A DNA stretch of 64,000 bases from Bolinopsis microptera. Its lineage: Eukaryota; Ctenophora; Tentaculata; Lobata; Bolinopsidae. The position numbers and the translations under genes were made by a program. The notes beneath the pieces are model-generated. The model saw only the letters and a list, made by a program, of their open reading frames with translations, did no database searches and had not been told where the DNA came from. This document shows, piece by piece, positions 21,199 to 33,200 of this stretch. The stretch spans positions 3,424,536 to 3,488,535 of the forward strand of contig NC_087083.1 in NCBI RefSeq assembly GCF_026151205.1. The letters run 5' to 3'. Every line of letters starts with the position of its first letter. Position 1 is the stretch's first letter.

Positions 21199-21764
21199 TA
21201 TATTATACGGGTTCCTGCTAGTTAATGTAAAATGATGCGGGTGAAAACTAAATAGGTTTCCGGCTAGTTGCCAAGCAACTGATCTTGCAGTACGTAACCA
21301 CTGGTACCACAAAATAATAAGCCTTTCCATCAACTCTAATTTAAACGCAGCTGTACTAAACAATAAAGAGTTCGATAACAGACACCACACACAAAGAAGA
21401 ATACTGTATTAGTCACGCAATTATAACGAAGAGAAGTAATGCATATTAGTACGTCTCAACGAGGAGGCTTAATATCTGCTTGAAGATGTGCTCGCACTGC
21501 TTGCTACAATTAACTGCAACTCTCAAGACAATCAGAGCTTTTAACACACACCATTATCAGAGTGGTATAATATAGTGTATTCACATTCAAGCCATTATTG
21601 GAACTGTACATCTTTAAATTTGGTTGTGCTTATTAAAAATTTCATGGCAACAGCATCATCATCAAGAGGGTGTTTTTACTTAATCAGTCATGGCGCACTT
21701 AACTTAACTTAATTTGTGTTTGAGTACTGGGAGTCCGGAGCGTGATCGTGATCGTGACTGATGA
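21199..21764. other. Divergent intergenic region
   Basis: No gene seen. Without the LINE, only about 900 bp separate the two divergent start codons, so this is probably the shared promoter region. Confidence 0.5.
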
Positions 21765-21798
21765 TTCCTTACTTGATAGTAGATTTAACAGTTGTTTA
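21765..21798. repeat. 34-bp direct repeat flanking the LINE, left
   Basis: ttccttacttgatagtagat plus ttaacagttgttta, repeated exactly at 24126-24159 and again at 24174. It is either the LINE target duplication or part of a host tandem repeat split by the insertion. Confidence 0.8.
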
Positions 21799-24125
21799 CT
21801 TACTTTGGTTACTTTACTTTGGTTGTGTTTATCCTCGTAGCAGGAAGGGTCATCAGATTTCTGACCACCTCGATGGCGAGTAGTCTACCAGGGAATTAGA
21901 CCAGCTGCAGCTATAACCGGAAGTCGGAGGGTTGTCCGGTATCAAAGCAATAAACTTGGACAAACTAACTTTAAACGACTCAAACGTAGCTTCAGCTTTA
22001 ATATTATCAGGCACTTTGTTCCACAGTTTTGGTCCTCTTACAGCAAATGAGCTGTCATAGAGTGTCTGGTTGCTCGAGGAACTCAACCTAGACAGGGAAG
22101 GGATGATTGCTCGGGTACCATGTCTGGATGTTTTTGTGAACCTTATATTGCTGCAATTGGGGACAACATTGTGAAGGATCTTCCACATCATCAGAATAGT
22201 GTACCGTTCCCTTCTGCGCTGCAGCGACATTAGCTTTAGATGTGAAAGCCTCTCCCAGTAGTTCATATTTTCCAGACCGCATATACGATCGGTGAATGTT
22301 CGCTGGACCCCCTCCAAAAGCTGGATCTCAGTCACCTTAACAGGGTCCCACAGCGGACAACAGTACTCTAGTAGGCTTCTGACCAAAGACTTATATAGGG
22401 TAGTCATTACGGTCCTATCACGAGTTTTGAAGACACTAAACACCCATGACAGTGTGCTTCTAGCTTTCTTGACCATATTACCGATCTGTTTGGACCAGTT
22501 CAGATCGCTTGATACCATAACTCCGAGGTCTCTTACGTTCTCAACGGGATGTAGTATTTCCTCGCTGGAGACCTTGTAAAGTAGAGTTTCCACGTAAAAA
22601 GGGAGTTCAGAAAAGGTACTCTTTCTATTGTGGAGATGATTCAGGAGCTCAAACTTCTGTTCGTGGAGGTTCATGTTGTTGCAGCGTGACCAGTCGAGAA
22701 TACCGTACAGATCAGCCTGAAGCAGCAGACAGTCCTCAAAGCAATCGATACGTTTGGAGACCCTAGTATCGTCAGCAAAGAAGCTTACCTTAGAAGAGGT
22801 AACAGCTAGCTCTAGATCGTTAATAAACAAAATGAACAATAGTGGTCCTAACACACTTCCCTGAGGGACACCACTTAGAACCCTGGCACTGTTCGAATGA
22901 ACACCGTTTAGGACTACAACCTGTTCACGGTCAGAGAGAAATGACTGGATCCAGCTTAGAAGTTTGCCATGAAATCCGTATCTCTTTAACTTCAACAAGA
23001 GAAGGTCCAAGTCAACTTTATCAAACGCCTTGGCGAAGTCGAGGTATATAGAGTCTGTGTCTTTCCCCTGAGTAAACCCTTCAAAGATGTCATCAAAGTG
23101 ATCGAGCATTTGGGTCAAGCAGCTTCTGTTCGATCTGAAACCATGTTGTTTGTCAGATAACAAATTGTTGGTTTCGAGATGCTGAACCATGTGTTTCCTA
23201 ACCACTCTTTCATAGACTTTGACTACATGTGAGGTCAGAGTAACCGGTCTGTAGTTAGCAGCATCACACCTGCTACCTTTCTTGAAAAGCGGTGTGACAT
23301 ATCCAGTCTTGTAGAAACTTGGGACTATACCTGTATACATGGACTCAGACCAGAGGAGATGAATCGGAACACTCAAGCTTGAAGCACATCTTTTGAGGAG
23401 AATAGCAGGAATACCATCGGGTCCGGGTGCAGAGTCCAGCTTAATCTCAGATATAGCTTCCGCGATGTGGTTAGGTGTGAGTACCAGTTCTGTATCCCTA
23501 CTAGTGAGAGGTGGTACTGTAAATGTAGGTAGTGACTTATCAGGGCAGTTGGGGTCACTAAAGACAGAACAGAACTGTTGCTGCAGTATATTAGCTAACT
23601 CTTTCCGTTCAGTTACCAGTTTCTTATCACGGTTTAGAAGAGTTGAAATATTGTGCTTAACTTTAGAAAAAGATTTAGCGTATGAGTAAAAGTATTTAGG
23701 ATTGACTTTAATTTTATCCACTGCTCTCTTTTCACCTTTATCAAGATGGTGGACTATAGCTTCCTTGATCTCATAGCAAATTAATCCAATTTCGTCTTCA
23801 AGTTTCTTGATTCGAGCTAGGTCATTGGCACACTTTGCAGCAGAGAGACGGGTTTTAAGTCGTGACTTCTTCCTTCTCAGCGAATTATAAAGCTTCGGCT
23901 GGCCAGTTGGTGGTCGTTTCCGAGGAACATTTTCCAGGCATATATTAAGCACTGTCCGTGTAAACTCTGCGGGAAATTCTTCAAAAGTGCTTGCGTCTCT
24001 CAAGTCCTTCCAATTCACTCTGTTCAGGATCTCAGTAATCGGTTCGAAGTCTGCCCGATTAAAGTCTAGGGCTCGGAAGCTCATTTCGTCAAGATATGAA
24101 GCCTGAGTTTATTGTACAGATTATG
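21799..24125 (-). mobile_element. 5'-truncated non-LTR retrotransposon (CR1/Jockey-like)
   Basis: It contains a single long RT frame with no endonuclease, and a very short 3' UTR ending in a repetitive cctttggttac-like tail (plus strand ttactttggttactttactt). Identical 34-bp sequences flank it. The 5' break falls in the linker between endonuclease and RT, as expected from incomplete reverse transcription. Confidence 0.8.
21853..24084 (-). CDS. Reverse transcriptase of truncated LINE
   Basis: 743 codons without a break. Residues 1-130 match the linker that follows the endonuclease in CR1/Jockey-type ORF2 proteins (RALDFNRADF, then VPRKRP). The RT domain spans about residues 200-500: GPDGIPAILLK, NYRPVTLTSHVVKVYE, KQHGFRSNRSC, YLDFAKAFDKVD, GVPQGSVLGPLLF and the catalytic FADD near residue 436. 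The usual thumb and C-terminal region follow (LLEYCCPLWDP). The endonuclease is missing, so the copy cannot retrotranspose on its own. It is uninterrupted, so the insertion is young. It sits between the divergent LRR and NACHT-WD genes, antisense to the latter. Confidence 0.9.
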   Translation of the reverse strand: MSFRALDFNRADFEPITEILNRVNWKDLRDASTFEEFPAEFTRTVLNICLENVPRKRPPTGQPKLYNSLRRKKSRLKTRLSAAKCANDLARIKKLEDEIGLICYEIKEAIVHHLDKGEKRAVDKIKVNPKYFYSYAKSFSKVKHNISTLLNRDKKLVTERKELANILQQQFCSVFSDPNCPDKSLPTFTVPPLTSRDTELVLTPNHIAEAISEIKLDSAPGPDGIPAILLKRCASSLSVPIHLLWSESMYTGIVPSFYKTGYVTPLFKKGSRCDAANYRPVTLTSHVVKVYERVVRKHMVQHLETNNLLSDKQHGFRSNRSCLTQMLDHFDDIFEGFTQGKDTDSIYLDFAKAFDKVDLDLLLLKLKRYGFHGKLLSWIQSFLSDREQVVVLNGVHSNSARVLSGVPQGSVLGPLLFILFINDLELAVTSSKVSFFADDTRVSKRIDCFEDCLLLQADLYGILDWSRCNNMNLHEQKFELLNHLHNRKSTFSELPFYVETLLYKVSSEEILHPVENVRDLGVMVSSDLNWSKQIGNMVKKARSTLSWVFSVFKTRDRTVMTTLYKSLVRSLLEYCCPLWDPVKVTEIQLLEGVQRTFTDRICGLENMNYWERLSHLKLMSLQRRRERYTILMMWKILHNVVPNCSNIRFTKTSRHGTRAIIPSLSRLSSSSNQTLYDSSFAVRGPKLWNKVPDNIKAEATFESFKVSLSKFIALIPDNPPTSGYSCSWSNSLVDYSPSRWSEI

Positions 24126-24222
24126 TTCCTTACTTGATAGTAGATTTAACAGTTGTTTATTGTACAGATTATGTTCCTTACTTGATAGTAGATTTAACAG
24201 TTGTTTATTGTACAGATTATGT
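24095..24222. repeat. 48-bp tandem repeat upstream of NACHT-WD exon 1
   Basis: Two and a half units of ttgtacagattatgttcctt plus acttgatagtagatttaaca, ending 18 bp before the ATG at 24240. One part of the unit is the 34-bp sequence on the other side of the LINE. Confidence 0.85.
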
Positions 24223-24239
24223 TCGGCCTCTGCAGAAAG

Positions 24240-24292
24240 ATGAGGCGGGGTACGGAGGAGAGAGCTGACGACAAGCTGGTCACTACTGAGAA
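24240..24292 (+). CDS. NACHT-WD gene exon 1
   Basis: ATG followed by [16 protein letters not shown], ending GAGAA|gtaagtca in phase 2. Exon 2 supplies the matching G (AA|G, Lys). The start is inferred because the strong donor, the phase match and the open frame agree. No other evidence fixes it. Confidence 0.65.
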
Positions 24293-27200
24293 GTAAGTCA
24301 GATAATATCACGTGATATACGTAACTTACTTGATAATATCACGTGATATACGTAACTTACTTGATAATATCACGTGATATACGTTACTTACTTGATAATA
24401 TCACGTGATATACGTTACTTACTTGATAATATCACGTGATATACGTTACTTACTTGATAATATCACGTGATATACGTTACTTACTTGATAATATCACGTG
24501 ATATACGTTACTTACTTGATAATATTACGTGATATACGTTACTTACTTGATAATATCACGTGATATACGTTACTTACTTGATAATATTACGTGATATACG
24601 TTACTTACTTGATAATATCACGTGATATACGTTACTTACTTGATAATATCACGTGATATACGTTACTTTCTTGATAATATCACGTGATATACGTTACTTA
24701 CTTGATAATATCACGTGATATACGTTACTTACTTGATAATATCACGTGATATACGTTACTTACTTGATAATATCACGTGATATACGTTACTTACTTGATA
24801 ATATCACGTGATATACGTTACTTACTTGATAATATCACGTGATATACGTTACTTACTTGATAATATCACGTGATATACGTTACTTACTTGATAATATTAC
24901 GTGATATACGTTACTTACTTGATAATATCACGTGATATACGTTACTTACTTGATAATATCACGTGATATACGTTACTTTCTTGATAATATCACGTGATAT
25001 ACGTTACTTACTTGATAATATCACGTGATATACGTTACTTACTTGATAATATCACGTGATATACGTAACTTACTTGATAATATCACGTGATATACGTTAC
25101 TTACTTGATAATATCACGTGATATACGTTACTTACTTGATAATATCACGTGATATACGTTACTTACTTGATAATATCACGTGATATACGTTACTTACTTG
25201 ATAATGTCACGTGATATACGTAACTTACTTGATAATATTACGTGATATACGTTACTTACTTGATAATATCACGTGATATACGTTACTTACTTGATAATAT
25301 CACGTGATATACGTTACTTTCTTGATAATATCACGTGATATACGTTACTTACTTGATAATATCACGTGATATACGTTACTTACTTGATAATATCACGTGA
25401 TATACGTAACTTACTTGATAATATCACGTGATATACGTTACTTACTTGATAATATCACGTGATATACGTTACTTACTTGATAATATCACGTGATATACGT
25501 TACTTACTTGATAATATCACGTGATATACGTTACTTACTTGATAATGTCACGTGATATACGTAACTTACTTGATAATATTACGTGATATACGTTACTTAC
25601 TTGATAATATCACGTGATATACGTTACTTACTTGATAATATCACGTGATATACGTTACTTACTTGATAATATCACGTGATATACGTTACTTACTTGATAA
25701 TATCACGTGATATACGTTACTTACTTGATAATATCACGTGATATACGTTACTTACTTGATAATATCACGTGATATACGTTACTTACTTGATAATATCACG
25801 TGATATACGTTACTTACTTGATAATATCACGTGATATACGTTACTTACTTGATAATATCACGTGATATACGTTACTTACTTGATAATATCACGTGATATA
25901 CGTTACTTACTTGATAATATCACGTGATATACGTAACATACTTGATAATATCACGTGATATACGTTACTTACTTGATAATATCACGTGATATACGTTACT
26001 TACTTGATAATATTACGTGATATACGTTACTTACTTGATAATATCACGTGATATACGTTACTTACTTGATAATATTACGTGATATACGTTACTTACTTGA
26101 TAATATCACGTGATATACGTTACTTACTTGATAATATCACGTGATATACGTTACTTTCTTGATAATATCACGTGATATACGTTACTTACTTGATAATATC
26201 ACGTGATATACGTTACTTACTTGATAATATCACGTGATATACGTTACTTACTTGATAATATCACGTGATATACGTTACTTACTTGATAATATCACGTGAT
26301 ATACGTTACTTACTTGATAATATCACGTGATATACGTTACTTACTTGATAATGTCACGTGATATACGTTACTTACTTGATAATATCACGTGATATACGTT
26401 ACTTACTTGATAATATCACGTGATATACGTTACTTACTTGATAATATCACGTGATATACGTTACTTTCTTGATAATATCACGTGATATACGTTACTTACT
26501 TGATAATATCACGTGATATACGTTACTTACTTGATAATATCACGTGATATACGTTACTTACTTGATAATATCACGTGATATACGTTACTTACTTGATAAT
26601 ATCACGTGATATACGTTACTTACTTGATAATATCACGTGATATACGTTACTTACTTGATAATATCACGTGATATACGTTACTTACTTGATAATGTCACGT
26701 GATATACGTAACTTACTTGATAATATTACGTGATATACGTTACTTACTTGATAATATCACGTGATATACGTTACTTACTTGATAATATCACGTGATATAC
26801 GTTACTTACTTGATAATATCACGTGATATACGTTACTTACTTGATAATATCACGTGATATACGTTACTTACTTGATAATATCACGTGATATACGTTACTT
26901 ACTTGATAATATCACGTGATATACGTTACTTACTTGATAATATCACGTGATATACGTAACTTACTTGATAATATCACGTGATATACGTTACTTACTTGAT
27001 AATATCACGTGATATACGTTACTTACTTGATAATATCACGTGATATACGTAACATACTTGATAATATCACGTGATATACGTTACTTACTTGATAATATCA
27101 CGTGATGTACGTTACTTACTTGATAATATCACGTGATATACGTTACTTACTTGATAATATCACGTGATATACGCTACTTACTTGATAATATTACGTGATA

Positions 27201-30200
27201 TACGTAACTTACTTGATAATATCACGTGATATACGTTACTTACTTGATAATATCACGTGATATACGTTACTTACTTGATAATATCACGTGATATACGTTA
27301 CTTACTTGATCATATCACGTGATATACGTTACTTACTTGATAATATCACGTGATATACGTTACTTACTTGATAATATCACGTGATATACGTTACTTACTT
27401 GATAATATCACGTGATATACGTTACTTACTTGATAATATCACGTGATATACGTTACTTATTTGATAATATCACGTGATATACGTTACTTACTTGATAATA
27501 TCACGTGATATACGTTACTTACTTGATAATATCACGTGATATACGTTACTTACTTGATAATATCACGTGATATACGTTACTTACTTGATAATATCACGTG
27601 ATATACGTTACTTTCTTGATAATATCACGTGATATACGTAACTTACTTGATAATATCACGTGATATACGTTCCTTACTTGATAATATCACGTGATATACG
27701 TTACTTACTTGATAATATCACGTGATATACGTTACTTACTTGATAATATTACGTGATATACGTTACTTACTTGATAATATCACGTGATATACGTTACTTA
27801 CTTGATAATATCACGTGATATACGTTACTTACTTGATAATATCACGTGATATACGTTACTTACTTGATAATATCACGTGATATACGTTACTTACTTGATA
27901 ATATCACGTGATATACGTTACTTACTTGATAATATCACGTGATATACGTTACTTACTTGATAATATCACGTGATATACGTAACTTACTTGATAATATCAC
28001 GTGATATACGTTACTTACTTGATAATATCACGTGATATACGTTACTTACTTGATAATATCACGTGATATACGTTACTTACTTGATAATATCACGTGATAT
28101 ACGTTACTTACTTGATAATATCACGTGATATACGTTACTTACTTGATAATATCACGTGATATACGTTACTTACTTGATAATATCACGTGATACACGTTAC
28201 TTACTTGATAATATCACGTGATATACGTTACTTACTTACTTGATCTTGTTCAACTGCATATCAAACTTAAGAGGGTTCGTCGTTTATGTCACAAAATAAC
28301 GAAAAATCAGGGTGATCCAAAACTTTTGTAATAAAATGGTTTTAGGAAGTCAGAAGAAAGAGCTCCTTCCGCTGACGAGGCCTTAGAAGGCGCTGTGGAA
28401 GAGGCAGCCGGGGTGCGGGAGGGGTCTGTGGAAGAGGCAGCGACACAGCTGAAGGATATAGACTTCAGTGACTGGCTGAATGAGCACCTGTGTGAATTGG
28501 ACCTGACACACGAGCAGGCGGAGGAGAAGAGTGTAGGGGAGTGGACGGAAATACGCCTCTTCCTCAGCTCCACCTTTATTGACACACAGGCGGAGCGGGA
28601 TGAGATTATTAAAACTATAATCCCGGAGATAAACCGGAAGATGGCCCCTAACTTTATAAGGATAATCCCAGTAGATTTAAGATGGGGCGTGCTGGCTGAG
28701 GAATGTAAGAGCTGCTATGATATTCAGAAGACTTGTCTGAATCAGATAGACAACTGCAGGATGTCGGAGAAACAGAGCCCCTGGTTCCTGGGGCTCAGAA
28801 CCTCTCGATACGGCTGGCTCCAAAACGAGGTAATGCCCAGTCAAGGTTTCGAGACTCCTCAGAACTACGGCTGGATAGACAAGTTGAGTGGGACAGAGAA
28901 AGCAGTGAGCATCACTTCTCTGGAGGTGTGCCATGCTTCTCGTGTCCCGGAGACTCTACCCCCCTACCCGACTGTGTTCTTCTATCACCGTCAGTTCACC
29001 CCTGCAGCACAGGAGAAGCTGAGTGGGGACGAGCTGAGGTGGGTGTTTGATTTCGAGTACACAGCTGAAGAAGTTCTGGATCCCGAACTGAAACATCAGT
29101 ACACTCTTATTGACAAGGCTGGAGCCTATGCTAAGGATAAAGACGAGCTAGATGACTTCCTGAAAGACCAGTCTCACATGTTGTACTCTGATTATAGTGC
29201 TGATTATAAACAAGCTTACTACACCAACAAAAGGGAGAATGCTAAGAGCTTCGGGGTCGGCTACACCGACAACTTGGGCGAGTTCGCGCAAAAAGTTGAG
29301 CGAGATCTGTTGACGGCTATAAAAATGAACTTCATTGTGCCTGATGCAAGCAACCTTGACGGTTATCTTTTTGACACAATTCAGCATGAGAATGCCATTA
29401 AATTAAAAGCATCAACATTTGTTGGGAGGACAGAAATGGCAGAGGAGACGTTTGAACACACTAAAAGTACTGAAGGTGAACACACGCTGATACTGCACGG
29501 GGATCCAGGTTGTGGTAAGTCAGGGTTACTGGCTGCTGTGGCTCAACGCACTATCGACTGTAAAGGTAAAGACGATTTCGTGTTCGTGCATGCAGTTGAT
29601 TCCTGCCCGGGCTCCAATCTGCTAGAGAAGTTTCTCAGGAGACTACATGTAAATTTAAGAACTTTCAGACGAGAGCGCGGGGAGATCAACATATCATCTG
29701 ATCCGCCAGAATCCATTACTGACCTGAAGCAAGAGCATCACTCCTTCATCATGAGCACAGCAGAGCAGTATCCAGGGAGTAAGTTTGTAATAATTGTAGA
29801 CGCTGTGAACCAGTTCCATAACAGTCTGGGAGCATGGGACATGTGGTGGATGATTAGAGACGAGGGGGCCCCCAACTTGAGGTTTATTATATCCACCCTT
29901 ACGGAGGAAAACAACACTTACAAGAACGCTATGATATCATGCAAACACTCACGGTCACTTGAAGTCTCACAAATGTCCCAAGAAGATCTGGTAGACATGG
30001 TGAACAGAACACTGGAGAGGTACAACAAAAAGCTCACTAATTACGACGACAGACTGCTGGGAAACCAGATTGAAGTTCTCCTCTCTAAAAGCTCATCTCC
30101 TCTGTTTCTCATTGCAGCCTGCGAGGCTCTCAGAAAATTCGGGATCTTTGAGAAGGTTTCAGAGTACATAGCTTCCTTCCCTGACAGAATAACAGGACTG

Positions 30201-33200
30201 TTTAGTTTCCTGGTAGACGAGTGGTCGGGGGAGTACGGTAAGGATTTCACAGAGGACGTGTGTGGACTGATATGTCTGTCTAAAGACGGACTGCTGGAGA
30301 ACCAGATTAATGACCTACTGAGGTTCAAAGAGGAGATGGTTCAGGGAGAGAAAGGAGGTTTCCTGTATGACTCTTCTTTCTCCAGGATATACGACTCTGT
30401 CAGTAGTTTTCTAGCGGCCGGGGGTGGGGGTTACCTCAGGTTCTTCCACGACCAGCTTAAATACACTATCAGGGATAAGTTTCTGGACGATACATTCTCC
30501 CAAAACACCCACCAGTGGTTCTGTGACTTCTTCATGGCGATCATCCAGCCCCAACTCTGCAGCCAACCTCAGGCGAAAACTCCAGATTATTACGAGCACG
30601 TTCTCAACCAAATTGTGCATCACCAACTAGAGGTGGCAAGGGTTACTCAGTCTTTTGAAACTTTCAAACTCACGCTGAGGAATATCTACTTTGTAAGAGA
30701 GCGGATCCAGTTTAACCAGCATAACAATCTTAACAATGAGTACCTAGCAGCAATAGAAGCTGCTCCACTAGACAAGGCAGCCTTTAAACTGTGGGCTAAG
30801 TTTGTTCAGCTTTACACACCAGCTATCAAGGAGTTTCCTCAGTTCGCGTACAACATGGCCACTAACCAGGCCCCTAGCTCTGTAGTAAGTCAGGACACTC
30901 TGCTCCTGTCTGCTCCGGAGCCTCAGGTTGGTTACCCCCTCTCCTGGGCTAACATTCCTGCTGCTGATGACCCTATTTCCGTGAAGATACCCTCTTTAGG
31001 GGTCGACTGTGTAGCCTCTTCGGTAGCAAAAGATGTTGTTGTGATAGCAGCTAAATCCCACGCTGGTATATACGACTTATCAAGTGGGGAGACGCTACAC
31101 AAACTACCAGTGAGTGCCTACTCAGTCCACCTAGCAGAAGGGGAGGAGACCCTGTTTGTGGGAGATGGGGAGGGAGTAGTACACTCTTACGATGTGGACT
31201 CCGGGGCCCACAAGTGCAGCAGTGAGGCGGGAGAGGGCTGTATTACCTGGCTTGGAACTGACAGAGCGGGGCTGGTTATCGCAGGGCCCGGGTACTCCAG
31301 GAAAGCAATATCTTGGGACGGCCACACCTCAGTCGGTAAATACATGGTGCTGGATCCAGAGGACCTGAGTCTAGTGAGGAGCTGGGGGTGCGAGGACCCT
31401 TCCTTCCATCACTCCTACAACACAGCTACCCACAAACTCATCAGCTCACACAAAGGATTCCTTGCTGTGTGGGACCCTGACTCCGGGGAGAAACTCTTCA
31501 CTGGATCAGATGACAGTGGGTGTATTTATTGTGTAGACAGTCACCTGACAGAGCGTCTAGTTATATCAGGTAACAATGAGTTGCAGGTAGTTGAGTGGGA
31601 GCTAACAGAGCAGGGTCTGCAGATACTAAGGAAGGTGGAGCTGCCCTGTATCAGTGGCTGGGCGTATGGGGGAGTGTGGAGTGTGAAGTACAGTGTGGAC
31701 GGGGATCTGATCTACTGTACTGAGCCACAGTCTCAGAGCATCAAGATCTACAACAAGGAAAGTGAAAAGGTTGGGGAACTGAAGGGACACTCTGATTGTG
31801 TAATGAAGATCTCCACAGTGCCGGGGGAAAGTAGAGAGATCCTCTCCTCTGATAGAGACAGTGTTAGTTTTATATGGAGCCTGCCCTCCTCTGGAGATGT
31901 AGACGCTTGTAAACAGGAACTTGATGAGAAGGTGCAGTGGGTAGGGTTCAGTGTAGGGGAGGAACTGTTCGCTACAGTCACAGACAACCGATGCAGACTG
32001 TGGGACTCCGTGGATCTCAAGGTGGTTAGGTCTGTAAAATTTGGGGGTTTCTACAGGTCTAAAGGAGCATTTCATCCTGATGGGGAGTGTCTGTTTTTAA
32101 ACTCTAGAATGGGAGTTCTCGTCTACAACCTCCAGCTGCAACTACTGGAATCTTATCAGGGTATGTTTCTTGTTGTAGTTTTTAAAATATTTCATTGTGT
32201 TTAGGAAGTTAATATTGACTAGTTTAATCTTAACATTTCAACACAGCTGATGTAAAACGACCTCAGTGCTAAAGAGTGAGGATGGTTCCACCACTGATCT
32301 GAAGATAACACCTGATGGCAGCAAGTTCCTAGTGACAGAGTGTAGGAACAGTAACAGTGAGCTGAGCAAGGCTTTTGTGTGGAACTGCTCCGATCCGAGT
32401 TCTGCTTCGGAGCATCTTATAAAAGAGTAGGTTAAACTTGTTAAACTTACTAGGATAACTAAGTTAAACTTGTTAAACTTACTAGGATAACTAAGTTCAA
32501 CTTGTTAAACTTACTAGGATAACTAAGTTAAACTTGTTAAACTTACTAGGATAACTAAGTTAAACTTGTTAAACTTACTAGGATAACTAAGTTAAACTTG
32601 TTAAACTTACTAGGATAACTAAGTTAAACTTGTTAAACTTACTAGGATAACTTTTTGCTGTATTATTATTCCCCCTTGAAACAATAATTAAATAATGTAC
32701 AATTGTAATTTGTACACGTGACCACCAAAACAGTGTTTTCCCATCCAGGGAAGCATTATTTTACCCTACGTCATGGGGGTTAAATTGAATTAGTTTCGTA
32801 CCCTCAGGGCCTTTTCAAAGAATTTTCCTAAAATTTTCCGAGCGATTTAGTGAAAGCTCACGTCATCAAGATCTAAAATTTTGCCATAAAAAGAATTTTA
32901 CCGCGGTTACACCACTACGCACAATCAGTTTTTCCAATAATCATTTCAAGTGAATAGTTGCTCTAACCAATTAACCAAAGCCCTCTCGCTTACCTGGGAC
33001 CGCAGAATTTCATGTTCATTGTAGGAACCTCCCGTGGGAGTAGCTACTAACTAGTCACTAGGTCTACGCAATTTATAGGGCTCCATCCTATAAGAACCAG
33101 TATAGGATCTAACTACGCCTGGTATATAGTACTGACTACAAGTCTTAATAACTTGCGGTCTAACTACTAGTAGCTAGAGCGCTCTAATGATGACTAGCTT

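Noticed and set aside
24308-28238. Centromeric or satellite DNA
   Set aside because: The 31-bp array is confined to one intron between phase-matched exons. It is locally expanded.
28307-32075. Several minus-strand frames opposite the NACHT-WD exon
   Set aside because: They are shadows of a conserved coding exon, with no motifs of their own.
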